Shown here one piece after another: positions 55,401 through 64,000 of a stretch of 64,000 nucleotides of DNA. The notes beneath the pieces are model-generated. The model was not told the origin of the DNA and made no database searches. It saw only the letters and a program-made list of their open reading frames with translations. The DNA lies in contig OW203726.1 of assembly GCA_934045075.1 (NCBI GenBank), positions 11,246,527 through 11,310,526 on the forward strand, given 5' to 3'. Both the position numbers and the translations under genes were made by a program. How positions within the stretch are numbered: position 1 is the stretch's first letter; each line of letters opens with the position of its first letter. This DNA is from Yponomeuta sedellus. Its lineage: Eukaryota > Arthropoda > Insecta > Lepidoptera > Yponomeutidae.

Positions 55401-56645
55401 AGTTATTCTGCTATTCAGGCGGAGACAAATCCGATGAATTCCTGTACCGAAACCGAAACAACGGTTTTGGCCCAGACCGAAACCGAAATTTCGGTCGATA
55501 TTATCGGTAAAGAATGCAGTGGCCTACATAAACACGTATGGAATCTGTTCATTACAGTTTGAATCAGTTCGATTGCATATGTTGTTTGTGTTGCTAATTG
55601 CTGTATTGTTCCTGTATGCAATAGTGCTTCGTTAAATATGTTTGTCCGTCAAACACAATTCTACTGAGCGTATTAATTCAGCGGTTGGCATCGTTTAATT
55701 AATATTCTTGTTTTGTTTAATACTCGTGGCTTCGGATTGTCTGCGGGACATTGAAAGCAAACACCACCATATAAGGGTACCAAGATAATCCTTAGTGCAA
55801 CGTAGACTCAAATAATGAGGTCGCAACTTTTTATGTCTTTTCCAAGACGAATAATTGCGACAGGTCTCATGAGACAAGTCAAGTGAAGGACGACATTTTT
55901 ACGCTTCCCAGTCTTTATTACATTTATTTTTTCCCTACTTTATTATTCATGAATGTAACAAAGTGCGGTACGAGCTATACGTTATTTTGACAGCGATCTA
56001 CTACGACATCCTTAACACAGAAAAATGCATGCAAATTAAAGTAGATTTATAGAATTCCAGTTTTTGTTTAATATTTCTCGCACCGCGTACAGCCGACAGC
56101 AGGGTAACCTTTAAATTTTTGTTGCAGACATTATCTTTAACGTAACTGAGATTTATCGAAAGAGAGATTTTATGTAAGGGCTGATGTGCTGTCGACTGTA
56201 CGTTTAGTAAAATGGTAACCTTCTGTTTGAACGGTGGACAGCTTTAAGATGTCTGAATGAAATGCCCCACCGGTTTACGGGTAATAAGACGATAGAAATG
56301 ATTGAGCAAATTATCTAATTCATTTGCCTCCATAAGCCATAACGCCGCTGCACACAGCACTGACATTTGTGTCCCTGATTAATGATTTGATATGCATTCC
56401 AATTTACAGCTTCATTGAGCGCACGTCTCTACAGATTGACTGTCTGCGCCCTACTTTTGATCGTAGATCCTTAATTTTAGTCTATGGTACATCCATCAGA
56501 AGATTATTCGATAAAGAGCTTGTTATTGCCATCACTGATATCTCAGGCTTCTGCACGTAGATAATATCCATCTAAAAGTATTCGCCCGTATCGTCAGTAT
56601 GTAGATTAAAGAACTTTATTTATTATTAAGTTTAAGATCATTATT
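55401..56645. other. Unassigned stretch after a short ACCGAAACC repeat segment
   Basis: 55,415-55,510 is the right counterpart of the ACCGAAACC-rich repeat. Beyond it I recognise nothing; short ORFs on both strands lack motifs. Confidence 0.5.
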
Positions 56646-56700
56646 AGGGTACCGTAGTCAATAAGGTACCATTATAGTTTGTTTGTAGCTCAGATATTAT
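56646..56700 (+). repeat. Short extra copy of the array-host repeat
   Basis: AGGGTACCGTAGTCAATAAGG, CCATTATAGTTTGTTTGTAG and CTCAGATATTATTTATTAAT match the start of copies A-C but skip the TGTC segment. It lies about 80 bp upstream of copy C in the same orientation. Confidence 0.5.
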
Positions 56701-56777
56701 TTATTAATCTACTAATCAAAATAATAATCACACGTCGACAAAACTCAAGAATGAAATAAATTATGTGGATTTCATGA

Positions 56778-57780
56778 GTTCCGTAGACAATAAGGAGCCG
56801 TTTTAGTTTCGCCATGGCCGTCCGTATGTCTGTCTCTCCGCAGGTTATTCATTTATCACAGGTCGATTATTCAGACCGACCAAATTTTAAAATAACATTA
56901 AAAATTTTTTTATGGTCCCTCCCTTACACCTGAGTTTGATGTTTTTTTTTCGTTTACCACACAGTGTGGAGTATAGTTGAATTGGGAGTTCAAAAATATT
57001 ACGGGTGTAGAAAAAATAATTTTCGGTTTCATGTGTTGGTTATTAAATTTTATAGCGCAATTTTTTTAGAGTACGGCGTCCCCTCTTTTCCTAGCTAAAC
57101 GGTTTACAGTACAAACGTGAAAATTTTCAGAGCAGTAGCGTGTATAACGAACTTAGAAGGAAAACTATCAGGTGAGGCTTTATTACTTAATGAAGCGCTC
57201 GTGGCCTAGGCGAACCGAGTGATTGGAATAAATCACTTGGTTAAGCATCAACAGGCGCGGTCGGGTGCGGGATGGGTGAGCGTCCCGTGACTACCGCTAG
57301 TGGCATTTTTCCGAGGGCTTCCGTGCTCCGCAAGGTACGTTAAGCCGTTGGTGCCGGCTGTCACATAATGGCAGTCGATAAGCCATGTCAGAGGCTTCAT
57401 GGGCGGCTTGATAACTTCTGACAGTAAGGCCCGCCACTGCCTTACAATCCTCCGCCAACCCGGACTTGGCCCCGTGGTGGAGTATGGCCTAACCTTCCTG
57501 CGATGCAGGAAGAGACCCGACAGCAGTGGGGACATACAAGGGTTGATAACGATAACGACGATAAGTATTATAACTTGTAGAAGAGAAACTTCGTAGAAAT
57601 TCCGTATAAAAATACTTTCAGCTTCAGCTGTTAATTGTGTAAAGCAAATAATTACAAAAAAAATTATGCATTAGGTAATATCTATCAAAAATGCCTTCTT
57701 CTAAATTCTAATATTTTGACTACCAACTACAGAACCCTACCAGTTCACGTGGCCTGACACGCACTGGCCGGTTTTTACTA
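56778..57780 (+). repeat. Dispersed repeat copy C, interrupted by a 5S-derived SINE
   Basis: Starts GAGTTCCGTAGACAATAAGG and has TCGCCATGGCCGTCCGTATG with TGTCTGTCTCTCCGCAGG (two to three TGTC units). It continues CCACACAGTGTGGAGTATAG, GAAAACTATCAGG and, after the SINE, AACTTCGTAGAAATTCCG to CACGCACTGGCCGGTTTTTA. It gives the best full outline of the family (about 630 bp without the SINE). Confidence 0.75.
57195..57566 (+). mobile_element. 5S-rRNA-derived SINE, full length
   Basis: Begins GCGCTCGTGGCCTAGGCG, then GGTTAAGCATCAACAGGCG, GCGGTCGGGTGCGGGATGGG and TGAGCGTCCCGTGACTACCG, which parallel 5S rRNA TTAAGCA / GGCGCGG / GATGGG.GACCG. The long body includes GCCGGCTGTCACATAATGGC, and the tail ends in GATAACGATAACGACGATAA, a short reiterated unit typical of SINE tails. 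It sits inside repeat copy C. A clear target duplication could not be set. Confidence 0.72.
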
Positions 57781-58006
57781 TTTTAGATAACTGTCAGCTC
57801 TGCATTTTTCATAATTTCTCTTTGCCAAGTTGAATAGATCTTCAACCGTGGCCACTCCACTTGAGAGGATGCCTCAAGTGGTAATTTCTATATAATCGTA
57901 GGTAGTTTTCAATATTTTTATCAAGAAGATTATATTAGAATTGATATCAATATCCTTTATATAATATCCTGATGTGTTACAGTTGTTTGTAATATAAAGG
58001 ACATTG
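57781..58006. other. Unassigned stretch
   Basis: AT-rich with a small hairpin CCACTTGAG/CTCAAGTGG at about 57,856-57,880. The last 8-10 bases (AAGGACATTG) are the left target duplication of the next element. Confidence 0.5.
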
Positions 58007-58214
58007 TTACACTATTTTAATTTTTAATGCACTAACCCGTGCTAAGGAACAAATTTAAAAACCTATTTAGAGGCTAAAAATTTCACCCATGCCGGGATTC
58101 GAACCCGCAACCTCTGGCTATCCGTACCAGTGGCTGGTACGGATAGCCAGAGGTTGCGGGTTCGAATCCCGGCATGGGTGAAATTTTTAGCCTCTAAATA
58201 GGTTTTTAAATAAG
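58007..58214 (-). mobile_element. tRNA fold-back element, copy at 58.0 kb: perfect palindrome with target duplications
   Basis: Arms 58,053-58,130 and 58,134-58,211 are exact reverse complements over 78 bp with only TGG between them. They contain the body, T-arm and anticodon arm of the tRNA-like segment; the D-arm and box A are lost at the turning point. The left end adds the inverse tail (TTACACTATTTTAATTTTTA to AGGAACAA). GGACATTG is duplicated at 57,999-58,006 and 58,215-58,222. The right end stops at GGTTTTTAAAT, the same place as in the other copies. Confidence 0.88.
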
Positions 58215-58222
58215 GGACATTG

Positions 58223-58853
58223 ACCACTTTCGGCTATGCGTGAACAGCATGTGCATAATGATACAAAGTAATAAATGGTCATCATTAATAAAAACACGAT
58301 TTTTTTTTATATTTTCGGAGTAACCATTTAAACGATAAAAACAATCAATTTAATAAGATTTCTTCCTGTCTTATTTGCCACTTTCGGCTTTGGTGTTGCC
58401 AGTACTAACTATTAATTTATTATCGATTAGGAAATAATACATATCATGATTTATGTTATGTTCTTTTTAGTGTGTTTTGTAAACAATGAGGTGTGTTTTG
58501 TAAACAATGTTTTGTGTGGAATGAATAAATAGGCAAAAGTGTATCAATTAATATCTTTAGCTTCTCACAAACCCCTCACGAGCAAATGAAAAGAAATACG
58601 ACAAGAATCGAATCGGAAATCGATTACTTTTTTTCTGGCAACAAAAAAAAAAAGCTGTCAATAGTGTCATTCACAAACTTTTTTGTCAATTCGCTTCGTC
58701 TTCGTGCGGCATGAATATGTTCTTTACTGTTTTCATCTTTTAACGACTTGACTTGTGATAATATAGGATAGGTAATCATATTTTAAAAACTTTTTTTTGT
58801 GATCATGTCATGCACATTTTTTAGTTTTAAAACATAACTTGAAACTTTTAAAA
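58223..58853. other. Unassigned stretch, possible 5' region of the small ORF
   Basis: AT-rich with a repeated GTGTGTTTTGTAAACAATG (about 58,471 and 58,491). No recognised repeat family. Confidence 0.45.
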
Positions 58854-58955
58854 ATGGAGGCCAATGGCGTCTTTCATCTCAACAAGAATGTCGATCCAGC
58901 AAAATTTGAAATTTGGAAAAATTTGGCATGGGTGAAATTTTTAGCCTCTAAATAG
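58854..58955 (+). pseudogene. Short ORF start interrupted by a fold-back element fragment
   Basis: AAAAATGGAG gives a good start context, and MEANGVFHLNKNVDPAKFEI reads like genuine protein. After 23-24 codons (58,924) the frame runs into the 5'-truncated tRNA-family body and ends at TAG (58,953-58,955). No continuation was found after the insertion at 59,011. It may be a broken first exon or a chance ORF. Confidence 0.25.
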
Positions 58956-59010
58956 GTTTTTAAATTTGTTCCTTAGCACGGGTTAGTGCATTAAAAATAA
59001 AAATAGTGTA
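58925..59010 (+). mobile_element. tRNA fold-back family, body-and-tail fragment
   Basis: GGCATGGGTGAAATTTTTAG to TTAAAAATAAAAATAGTGTA, without the tRNA part. It shares the variant TTTGTTCCTTAGC with the 58.0-kb copy, and together the two form inverted ends 1 kb apart, although the 58.0-kb copy has its own target duplication. Confidence 0.8.
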
Positions 59011-59164
59011 ATCAAATTTTTTCTGTTTTTTGATTTTATTACGAAAACTTCTCAGAGAACTTTATTAAACGATGTCGATAATTTTGTTATCATAAGAAAT
59101 AATTAAGCCGATTAAAAGTTCGAGCTTTCAAGTTTGAAATAAGCCGGAAAAGTTTATATTGCTT

Positions 59165-59370
59165 AGCGTCGCTTCACTAGCCCACGATTTTGTTAGCGAA
59201 GAAATTTTTATACGTATTTGTCCGAGATAAACGTAGCCTATGTGCTATAATAGACTATTGTCTGAATTTCATCCTAATCTGTTCAGCCGTTTTGCCTTGA
59301 TTCAGTAAAAAACATCCATACCCAAAACATCAAACTTTCGCATTTAAAACATTAGTAAGATTAATTTGCT
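59165..59370 (+). mobile_element. RTE-like LINE 3' tail, diverged
   Basis: CACTAGCCCACGATTTTG, ATAAACGTAGCCTATGTGC, TGTTCAGCCGTTTTGCCTTG and AACTTTCGCATTTAAAACATTAG follow the order of the family. Confidence 0.6.
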
Positions 59371-60114
59371 AATTGATCGCCGTATCTCATTGTGGATGTT
59401 TGCCGTGTTTACTCTGTGGACTCACTGGAGTATGTACACCCACTGATTAGGCTGTTATCTGGGTAATCTAATGCACTAGTGTCACAGTTGATTGGTTGGA
59501 ATGTGCGTCTTATCGCGACCGCGGATGCCGGCAAGGTCGTTGCAGCAATTTCTAAGAAAAACAATCTATGTTACATATTTGTTCAATAAAAATTCTTGGT
59601 TTAGCAAACAATTCCGTGTTACGCAGATTGTACAGCAGTTTTCACACGGAAAAGTACCTAAGCGTATTAAAATCGTGTAACAAAAAGACTATAACAAAAT
59701 GTTAGAAAACGTTAACACAAATAAATAGCACGCAAATTCAATGTACAAAGAGATAATTGAATCTACCAGCCAAACTAAATCGCAATTTATTCCGGGACAT
59801 TTTCCAACAATAGGCTTTCTACGTAATCGTCAGGCGTAATTCTTCATTGTCTCGGCCATGTATTGTTCCGGATATAAGGCTTCTTAGGGCTGAGAAAATG
59901 TGTTCACTTCTTGGCATCTATGTTTATGTTTATTTGGCTGATGAAACAGGTCACCTTCGGGCTCAGGGGGGCCGATCCACGATGATAAGCGTTTGTAATT
60001 CAGCTTAATCGACCAATCCGTATTCTGTATGATAGTCAGTTAGACCTCTAGTTTGACCTAGATATCCCAATGTAACCCCATAGTTGGGCCTTAGGTATAT
60101 GTTAACACTTCAAA
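59371..60114. other. Unassigned stretch
   Basis: A GC-richer patch (about 59,490-59,550) and a 62-codon ORF (59,492-59,680) carry no recognisable motif. Confidence 0.5.
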
Positions 60115-60290
60115 CACTAGATTTACTCTAGATGTTTTCCTTCACCGAGTGGTATTGCTACTATAATTCACAAATATACATAACTTAGATAACAAAGTCA
60201 TTGGTTCATGCCGGGATTGGATCCTACGGCCTCCGATTAAGAAGCCGGGGTTTCTACCACTCGTCAACCACCGCTTTTCTATTCTGTATG
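60115..60290 (-). mobile_element. Lepidopteran tRNA-derived SINE, 5' part (minus strand)
   Basis: Inverse of GGTGAAGGAAAACATC, CAATACCACTC, AAAGTCATTGGT and a tRNA-like head with GGATCCAATCCCGG; the SINE-specific terminal part is missing. Confidence 0.65.
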
Positions 60291-60697
60291 ATCTAATCTA
60301 AAGGTGCTCAGTGGCCAAATGAAGCGTACCAAATGTAGTCAGAATCCTGGCGTTTGCGATACCAATATGTATGTTATTTGACAGTTAGACGATTGGAATC
60401 GATCGAGTGTTTGTGTGCGTAATATAGAAACTGTTCCTTGTTGTAATAAAATTGTTAAATTGTATACTAATTATTGTTAATGCTTTCTGATAGGATTTGG
60501 TGGGCGTGATTAGGCCCAAGATCACTAACTCCCAACTCATGTGGAACTAGGTTGGAATTGGGGTAAATCTTTTATTTCACTTGCAAAGGGGTAAGATTTT
60601 TGATTTCAGTCATGTACACGTATGTGACACAATTCACATACCTACATGATTGACATCACACAAGGATTTTATATCTGCAAATAGAAATAATGTCCAG
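60291..60697. other. Unassigned stretch with an imperfect hairpin
   Basis: TCATGTACACGTATGTGA and TCACATACCTACATGA near 60,610-60,652 form an imperfect hairpin. No gene is supported. Confidence 0.5.
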
Positions 60698-60710
60698 TTT
60701 AAAACAGTTC

Positions 60711-60917
60711 ATTATATTATTTTTAATGCACTAACCCGTGCTAAGGACAATTTTTAAAAACCTACGTAATACAGAGGGTATTGTAAAGAGGTTCGAAATT
60801 TCACTGATGCCGGTGAGTCGCCCATTGGCTCAGTTGGAAAGAGCGCTGGCACGGATAGCCAGAGGTCGCGGGTTCGAATCCCGGCATGGGTGGAATTTTT
60901 AGCCTCTAAATAGGTTT
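60711..60917 (-). mobile_element. tRNA fold-back family copy at 60.7 kb with 13-bp target duplications
   Basis: TTTAAAACAGTTC flanks it at 60,698-60,710 and 60,918-60,930. The left end is the inverse tail (ATTATATTATTTTTAATGC to AAAAACCTAC). It then turns at once into a plus-oriented segment: GTAATACAGAGG...GATGCCGGTGAGTC, a complete tRNA-like sequence (about 60,817-60,889), body, and stop at AGGTTTTTTAAA. Box A, box B and the anticodon stem are intact; the loop is again ACGGATA. Confidence 0.87.
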
Positions 60918-60930
60918 TTTAAAACAGTTC

Positions 60931-63580
60931 GTTGGTACAATTAAAAACTAAACTAACAATTTGCTCGTGAATATAAATTTTATCTAAGATTTGGACATAG
61001 ATTCTTGTACTTTCTCTAGGTTCTTCTGAATCTCATCCCATTTGGATGGATTTAATAATTTTGAAGCTGAAACATAATGGCTAATAATAATGAAAAAAAA
61101 ATGTCTGTCCGCAGAGCCGTCCGAGCCCTTACATCTCCATCTTATCTTTTTTGTCTATAATGGCTCTCAAAAGACCAATAAGGCCTAATGAGTCTTGATA
61201 ATTTATTATCGGCTAAAGACAAGTCAGGCCTTAAGTGCAATATTGCAGTCTGATGAAGAACAAAAGCTTATATTTTTATACAAGCATCACATATTCGATT
61301 TAGAAAGTATTGGGTGCTAGCCAACAGCTGCACAGTATCATACTCGTAATAATTGCAGTTTTTTACGATCAACGATTTGAAGAGCTTTTTTGTTTCGTTA
61401 AGGTCAAGGTTGTACGATGATTATTAATCGACTTCGTATGGTAAGCAGATAAAAAGAAAATTTATTACTTTACGTGACGCATCTGATAGGTGGGCGTCCA
61501 AAAACACGCTGATGCAATAAAGATTTAACTGTAACGTTTACCTTAGGCTTTTTTATAGTTTTTCCCACGTGCTTTTCCTAGAAATAGTTTAAAAACAATA
61601 GTGTTTTGTCGCTATCGTGAATCATTTTGTGATAGAGTATTATTTTCTGCGAAGTTCTCTGCATGGCAATAAATGAATTATAGCTTTCTTAGAACTCAAT
61701 AGTAATGGTGTATGAATAATCTTCAATTCCAATATTCGAATGCAAAGTTAAGGATTCAGTGGGTTTTATTAAGCTTATACTAATAACTATACATCATTGG
61801 TCTGAAATATACCTATATTAGTATACCTATACTAGGTGCCAACTTATCACGATGGACATAAATTTGTGCTATACCAATTTTTCAGAATCGGCATAACGAA
61901 GTGATAGTGCTCCTTTTACTGTCAGGGGCGCACGTTGTGTTAATCTACAAGGTGTAGTTGAAATGAAAAACATGAAACTATTTCTTTTAATATTTCTTAA
62001 TGAAAATCAAATCACTTCGAATAAATAAAAAGTGGTTTGAAATTTTTGTACAATCTTAAAATAGTATAGATTTAAATGAAACCCCTTAAAACCAAGTTTA
62101 TTTATAAATTTAGGTTTTAATAAAATAAAACATTACCATATTATCTATATTATTACTACCTGCTTATTATCTTAAAAACTTAAGTTAGTTGGCATAAGAT
62201 ACCTCATTGAGGTAAATCATACGAAACTTTGTTTTGTTGTAAGGAAGAGTTTTAATAATAATAATGAACTTGACGCGGGCATTTTGTGTGATAATACGCA
62301 TGGAAGCGATTTAACGGTACTGTTTTCAAGTTTGGTATCGTTTCAATAACACGTTGTATATTGGTGTGAAATGATAATAAAATTCTCGTAGCTCACTTTA
62401 CAATTTACATTCAGTCGTAAATACTCAAATAGTATAAAGGGAGACGTCGTGGCTATTCAAAGTTATGTGAGATAGTAAAATGTGACGTGACTTCACAGAC
62501 CTGGAAGTTATCCAACTAGTTTATTAATGGTGATTAGCTACGACATGTTGTGACCCATCCATCATTGTGCTGTGCATTTCTCCTGAAATGCCAGAATTGA
62601 TTGTACCTTGGGAACTATACGAGCAATGTAGAATGTGTGTTTAATATCTCATGACCGCAAGACTTTTAGAAAGATTGAACTGAATTCTTTGAGACAAAAT
62701 ACTTTTAGGTTGAAGCAAATCAAGCAACTGAAAAGCCACCACGGCGTCAAAAGAGAGAGGAAGTTAAGCAGGCAAAATGCTTCTAATTTATTTCACGAAG
62801 CGGCCTACTTTAATTTGGAAGTCAATTTTAAGAACTCAGCAGAATTCTTAAAATTGACCCTCGAAGGAGCAATTAGCTCCTAAGGTTAAACGCAATTTTT
62901 CGATAGAAGCTTTCATCTCGATGGAGATAAAGGCGAGGATTGCATACGAGTGTACTTTTGTATGCCATTCGCCGTAGTTGCTCGCATTAAATCCATTTGG
63001 AAATTCCCGGGCTGACCTTGGAACAATTAATTTATTTCAATTACTAAGCAAATTAATTTTACGAGTTTTAGGCCTTTTATACATGATTATGTTCTATTTG
63101 TTTTTGTTGCGATAGTTTTAATTCAGATCAGTTTATTTATTTCTGACGTACGCTCGTACAGAATAAAATACATTTAACGTACTTAATTAAATTAATAAAT
63201 AATTATGTTCCGGGTAGAATGTTAAACATTATGAATGAATCTCGAATTCAAATTTAATCATGCCACTTGATAGCCATTAAAGCATTTCTTTTTATAGCCG
63301 CCATTTAGAAGCGCTAATCACCAATGAGAATATTTTACGACTGCACCTACACCCACACAGTAACATAAATTTAAAACATACTCGACAACAATCAAAAATC
63401 CATAAACATGTGTTGGTCTCTACTAATCTAGTAAATACATTCTTATTTCAATAGGGCTTGGATTTGTAATCGTGTTGTAATTATGCGAGTGCATTAGATG
63501 TGACGGCGTTTGTTGATCATATCATCATCGTGGGTCATGTTTATTTTGGGATGGTTCGGTGTGCGTCGTAGTGAGTGTAT
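60931..63580. other. Unassigned AT-rich stretch with a hairpin
   Basis: GTCAATTTTAAGAA (62,821-62,834) and TTCTTAAAATTGAC (62,845-62,858) form a 14-bp perfect hairpin, followed at 62,865-62,880 by GGAGC/GCTCC. They lie in an 82-codon ORF (62,635-62,883) with no known domain. Nothing else is recognised. Confidence 0.5.
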
Positions 63581-63589
63581 GTAGGTGCA

Positions 63590-63715
63590 GCATTCCGATA
63601 CAGCTGGCCGAGAGGCGGTCGCGACTCGCTAGCCGGGGGGGCGTAAACGGAAAAGTGAAACTTTCAACACCTCCGTGCGCCTGTCACGAGTTGGGTTGGG
63701 ATACGTGAAGGTATT
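63590..63715 (+). promoter_or_regulatory. GC-rich island, possible promoter or 5' exon (speculative)
   Basis: Composition rises clearly here (GCTGGCCGAGAGGCGGTCGC, GCTAGCCGGGGGGGCG) against AT-rich surroundings, with several CpGs. It ends in ACGTGAAGGTATTG, which could be a splice donor (AAG|GTATTG). No coding frame or core promoter motif makes the case. Confidence 0.2.
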
Positions 63716-64000
63716 GTATTGACGATTTGTTTTACAATGTACAATGGACACGAGATCAACGTTTACATTTTAGTTGCAAAGTCGGCCGTAACGTATGCAC
63801 GAAGAGTGCATGCACCGCATATAAGGGGGATGTGATGACGACTGTACCACAGTTTTTAAGGTTCTCTGAATAATGCATCGTAAATTCGTTTAGTTTGTCC
63901 CACACAATTGCTGTTTTTTGTTAAGACATCTTTGTTGGTCGCAGTAAAAGATATATTTTCCCGTGTTTCCATTTGCTTGCTTTTTAGGTTACCTTTATCA
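63716..64000. other. Right edge of the window, unassigned
   Basis: A CATATAAGGGG at about 63,816 is TATA-like, and TGCAC/GTGCA short inverted repeats lie near 63,797-63,812. No gene is seen before the window ends. Confidence 0.4.

Noticed and set aside
60817..60889. Functional tRNA gene
   Set aside because: Cloverleaf and promoter boxes are good, but the loop ACGGATA lacks U33, the same sequence occurs in several mobile copies, and the flanks show target duplications.

Overview
The window looks like gene-poor, repeat-laden nuclear DNA of a moth or butterfly. It carries tRNA-derived SINEs of the type dispersed through lepidopteran genomes, RTE-like tails ending in 'CTTTCGCCTTTATAATATTAG', the 'GACGTCCA.TGC.GGACATAGGCCTCCC' repeat, LINE 3' ends, and a Ty3/gypsy element that fits the Mag lineage. 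Between the repeats the DNA is AT-rich and shows no operon-like or dense gene structure. No host gene can be named. The window could be intergenic, inside a very long intron, or part of a repeat-rich chromosome.

Layout. 1-734: tandem 311-bp units carrying a tRNA-like sequence, ending in an inverted tail. 735-5443: a complete Mag-like gypsy element with identical 94-bp LTRs and a GTATA target duplication, inserted at the end of that repeat; its pol frame is broken once, near the integrase C-terminus. 5.4-24 kb: AT-rich DNA with SINE, LINE and RTE fragments, a tRNA fold-back element (15.9 kb), a (TATG)n tract (19.5 kb) and a 5S-rRNA-derived SINE nested in an RTE tail (22.3 kb). 24-25.7 kb: remains of a 'DGIGG' protein ORF between clusters of an ACCAAAATT motif. 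29-35 kb: a second fold-back element, several near-perfect hairpins, and two probable coding exons on the minus strand (32.17-32.63 kb). 36.2-38.3 kb: a SINE with a 16-bp target duplication beside a broken LINE reverse transcriptase. 38,773-50,094: an apparently uninterrupted 11.3-kb (TGTC)n array. 50-64 kb: more copies of the repeat that hosts the array, a second full-length 5S-type SINE, three more pieces of the fold-back family, and a small ORF with a signal peptide (54.3-54.6 kb).

Three things stand out. (1) A tRNA-containing, palindromic, SINE-like family has at least six loci here. Four have clear 8-13-bp target duplications, and all four share one fixed end, which is an inverted copy of the element's own body. 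(2) The (TGTC)n array sits exactly where sister copies of a dispersed repeat hold only one to three TGTC units, so the array grew inside a mobile repeat. (3) Probable coding exons on the minus strand at 32.2-32.6 kb cannot be found by ATG-to-stop ORF calling. All assignments come from reading the sequence and knowledge of the families; nothing was searched or computed.
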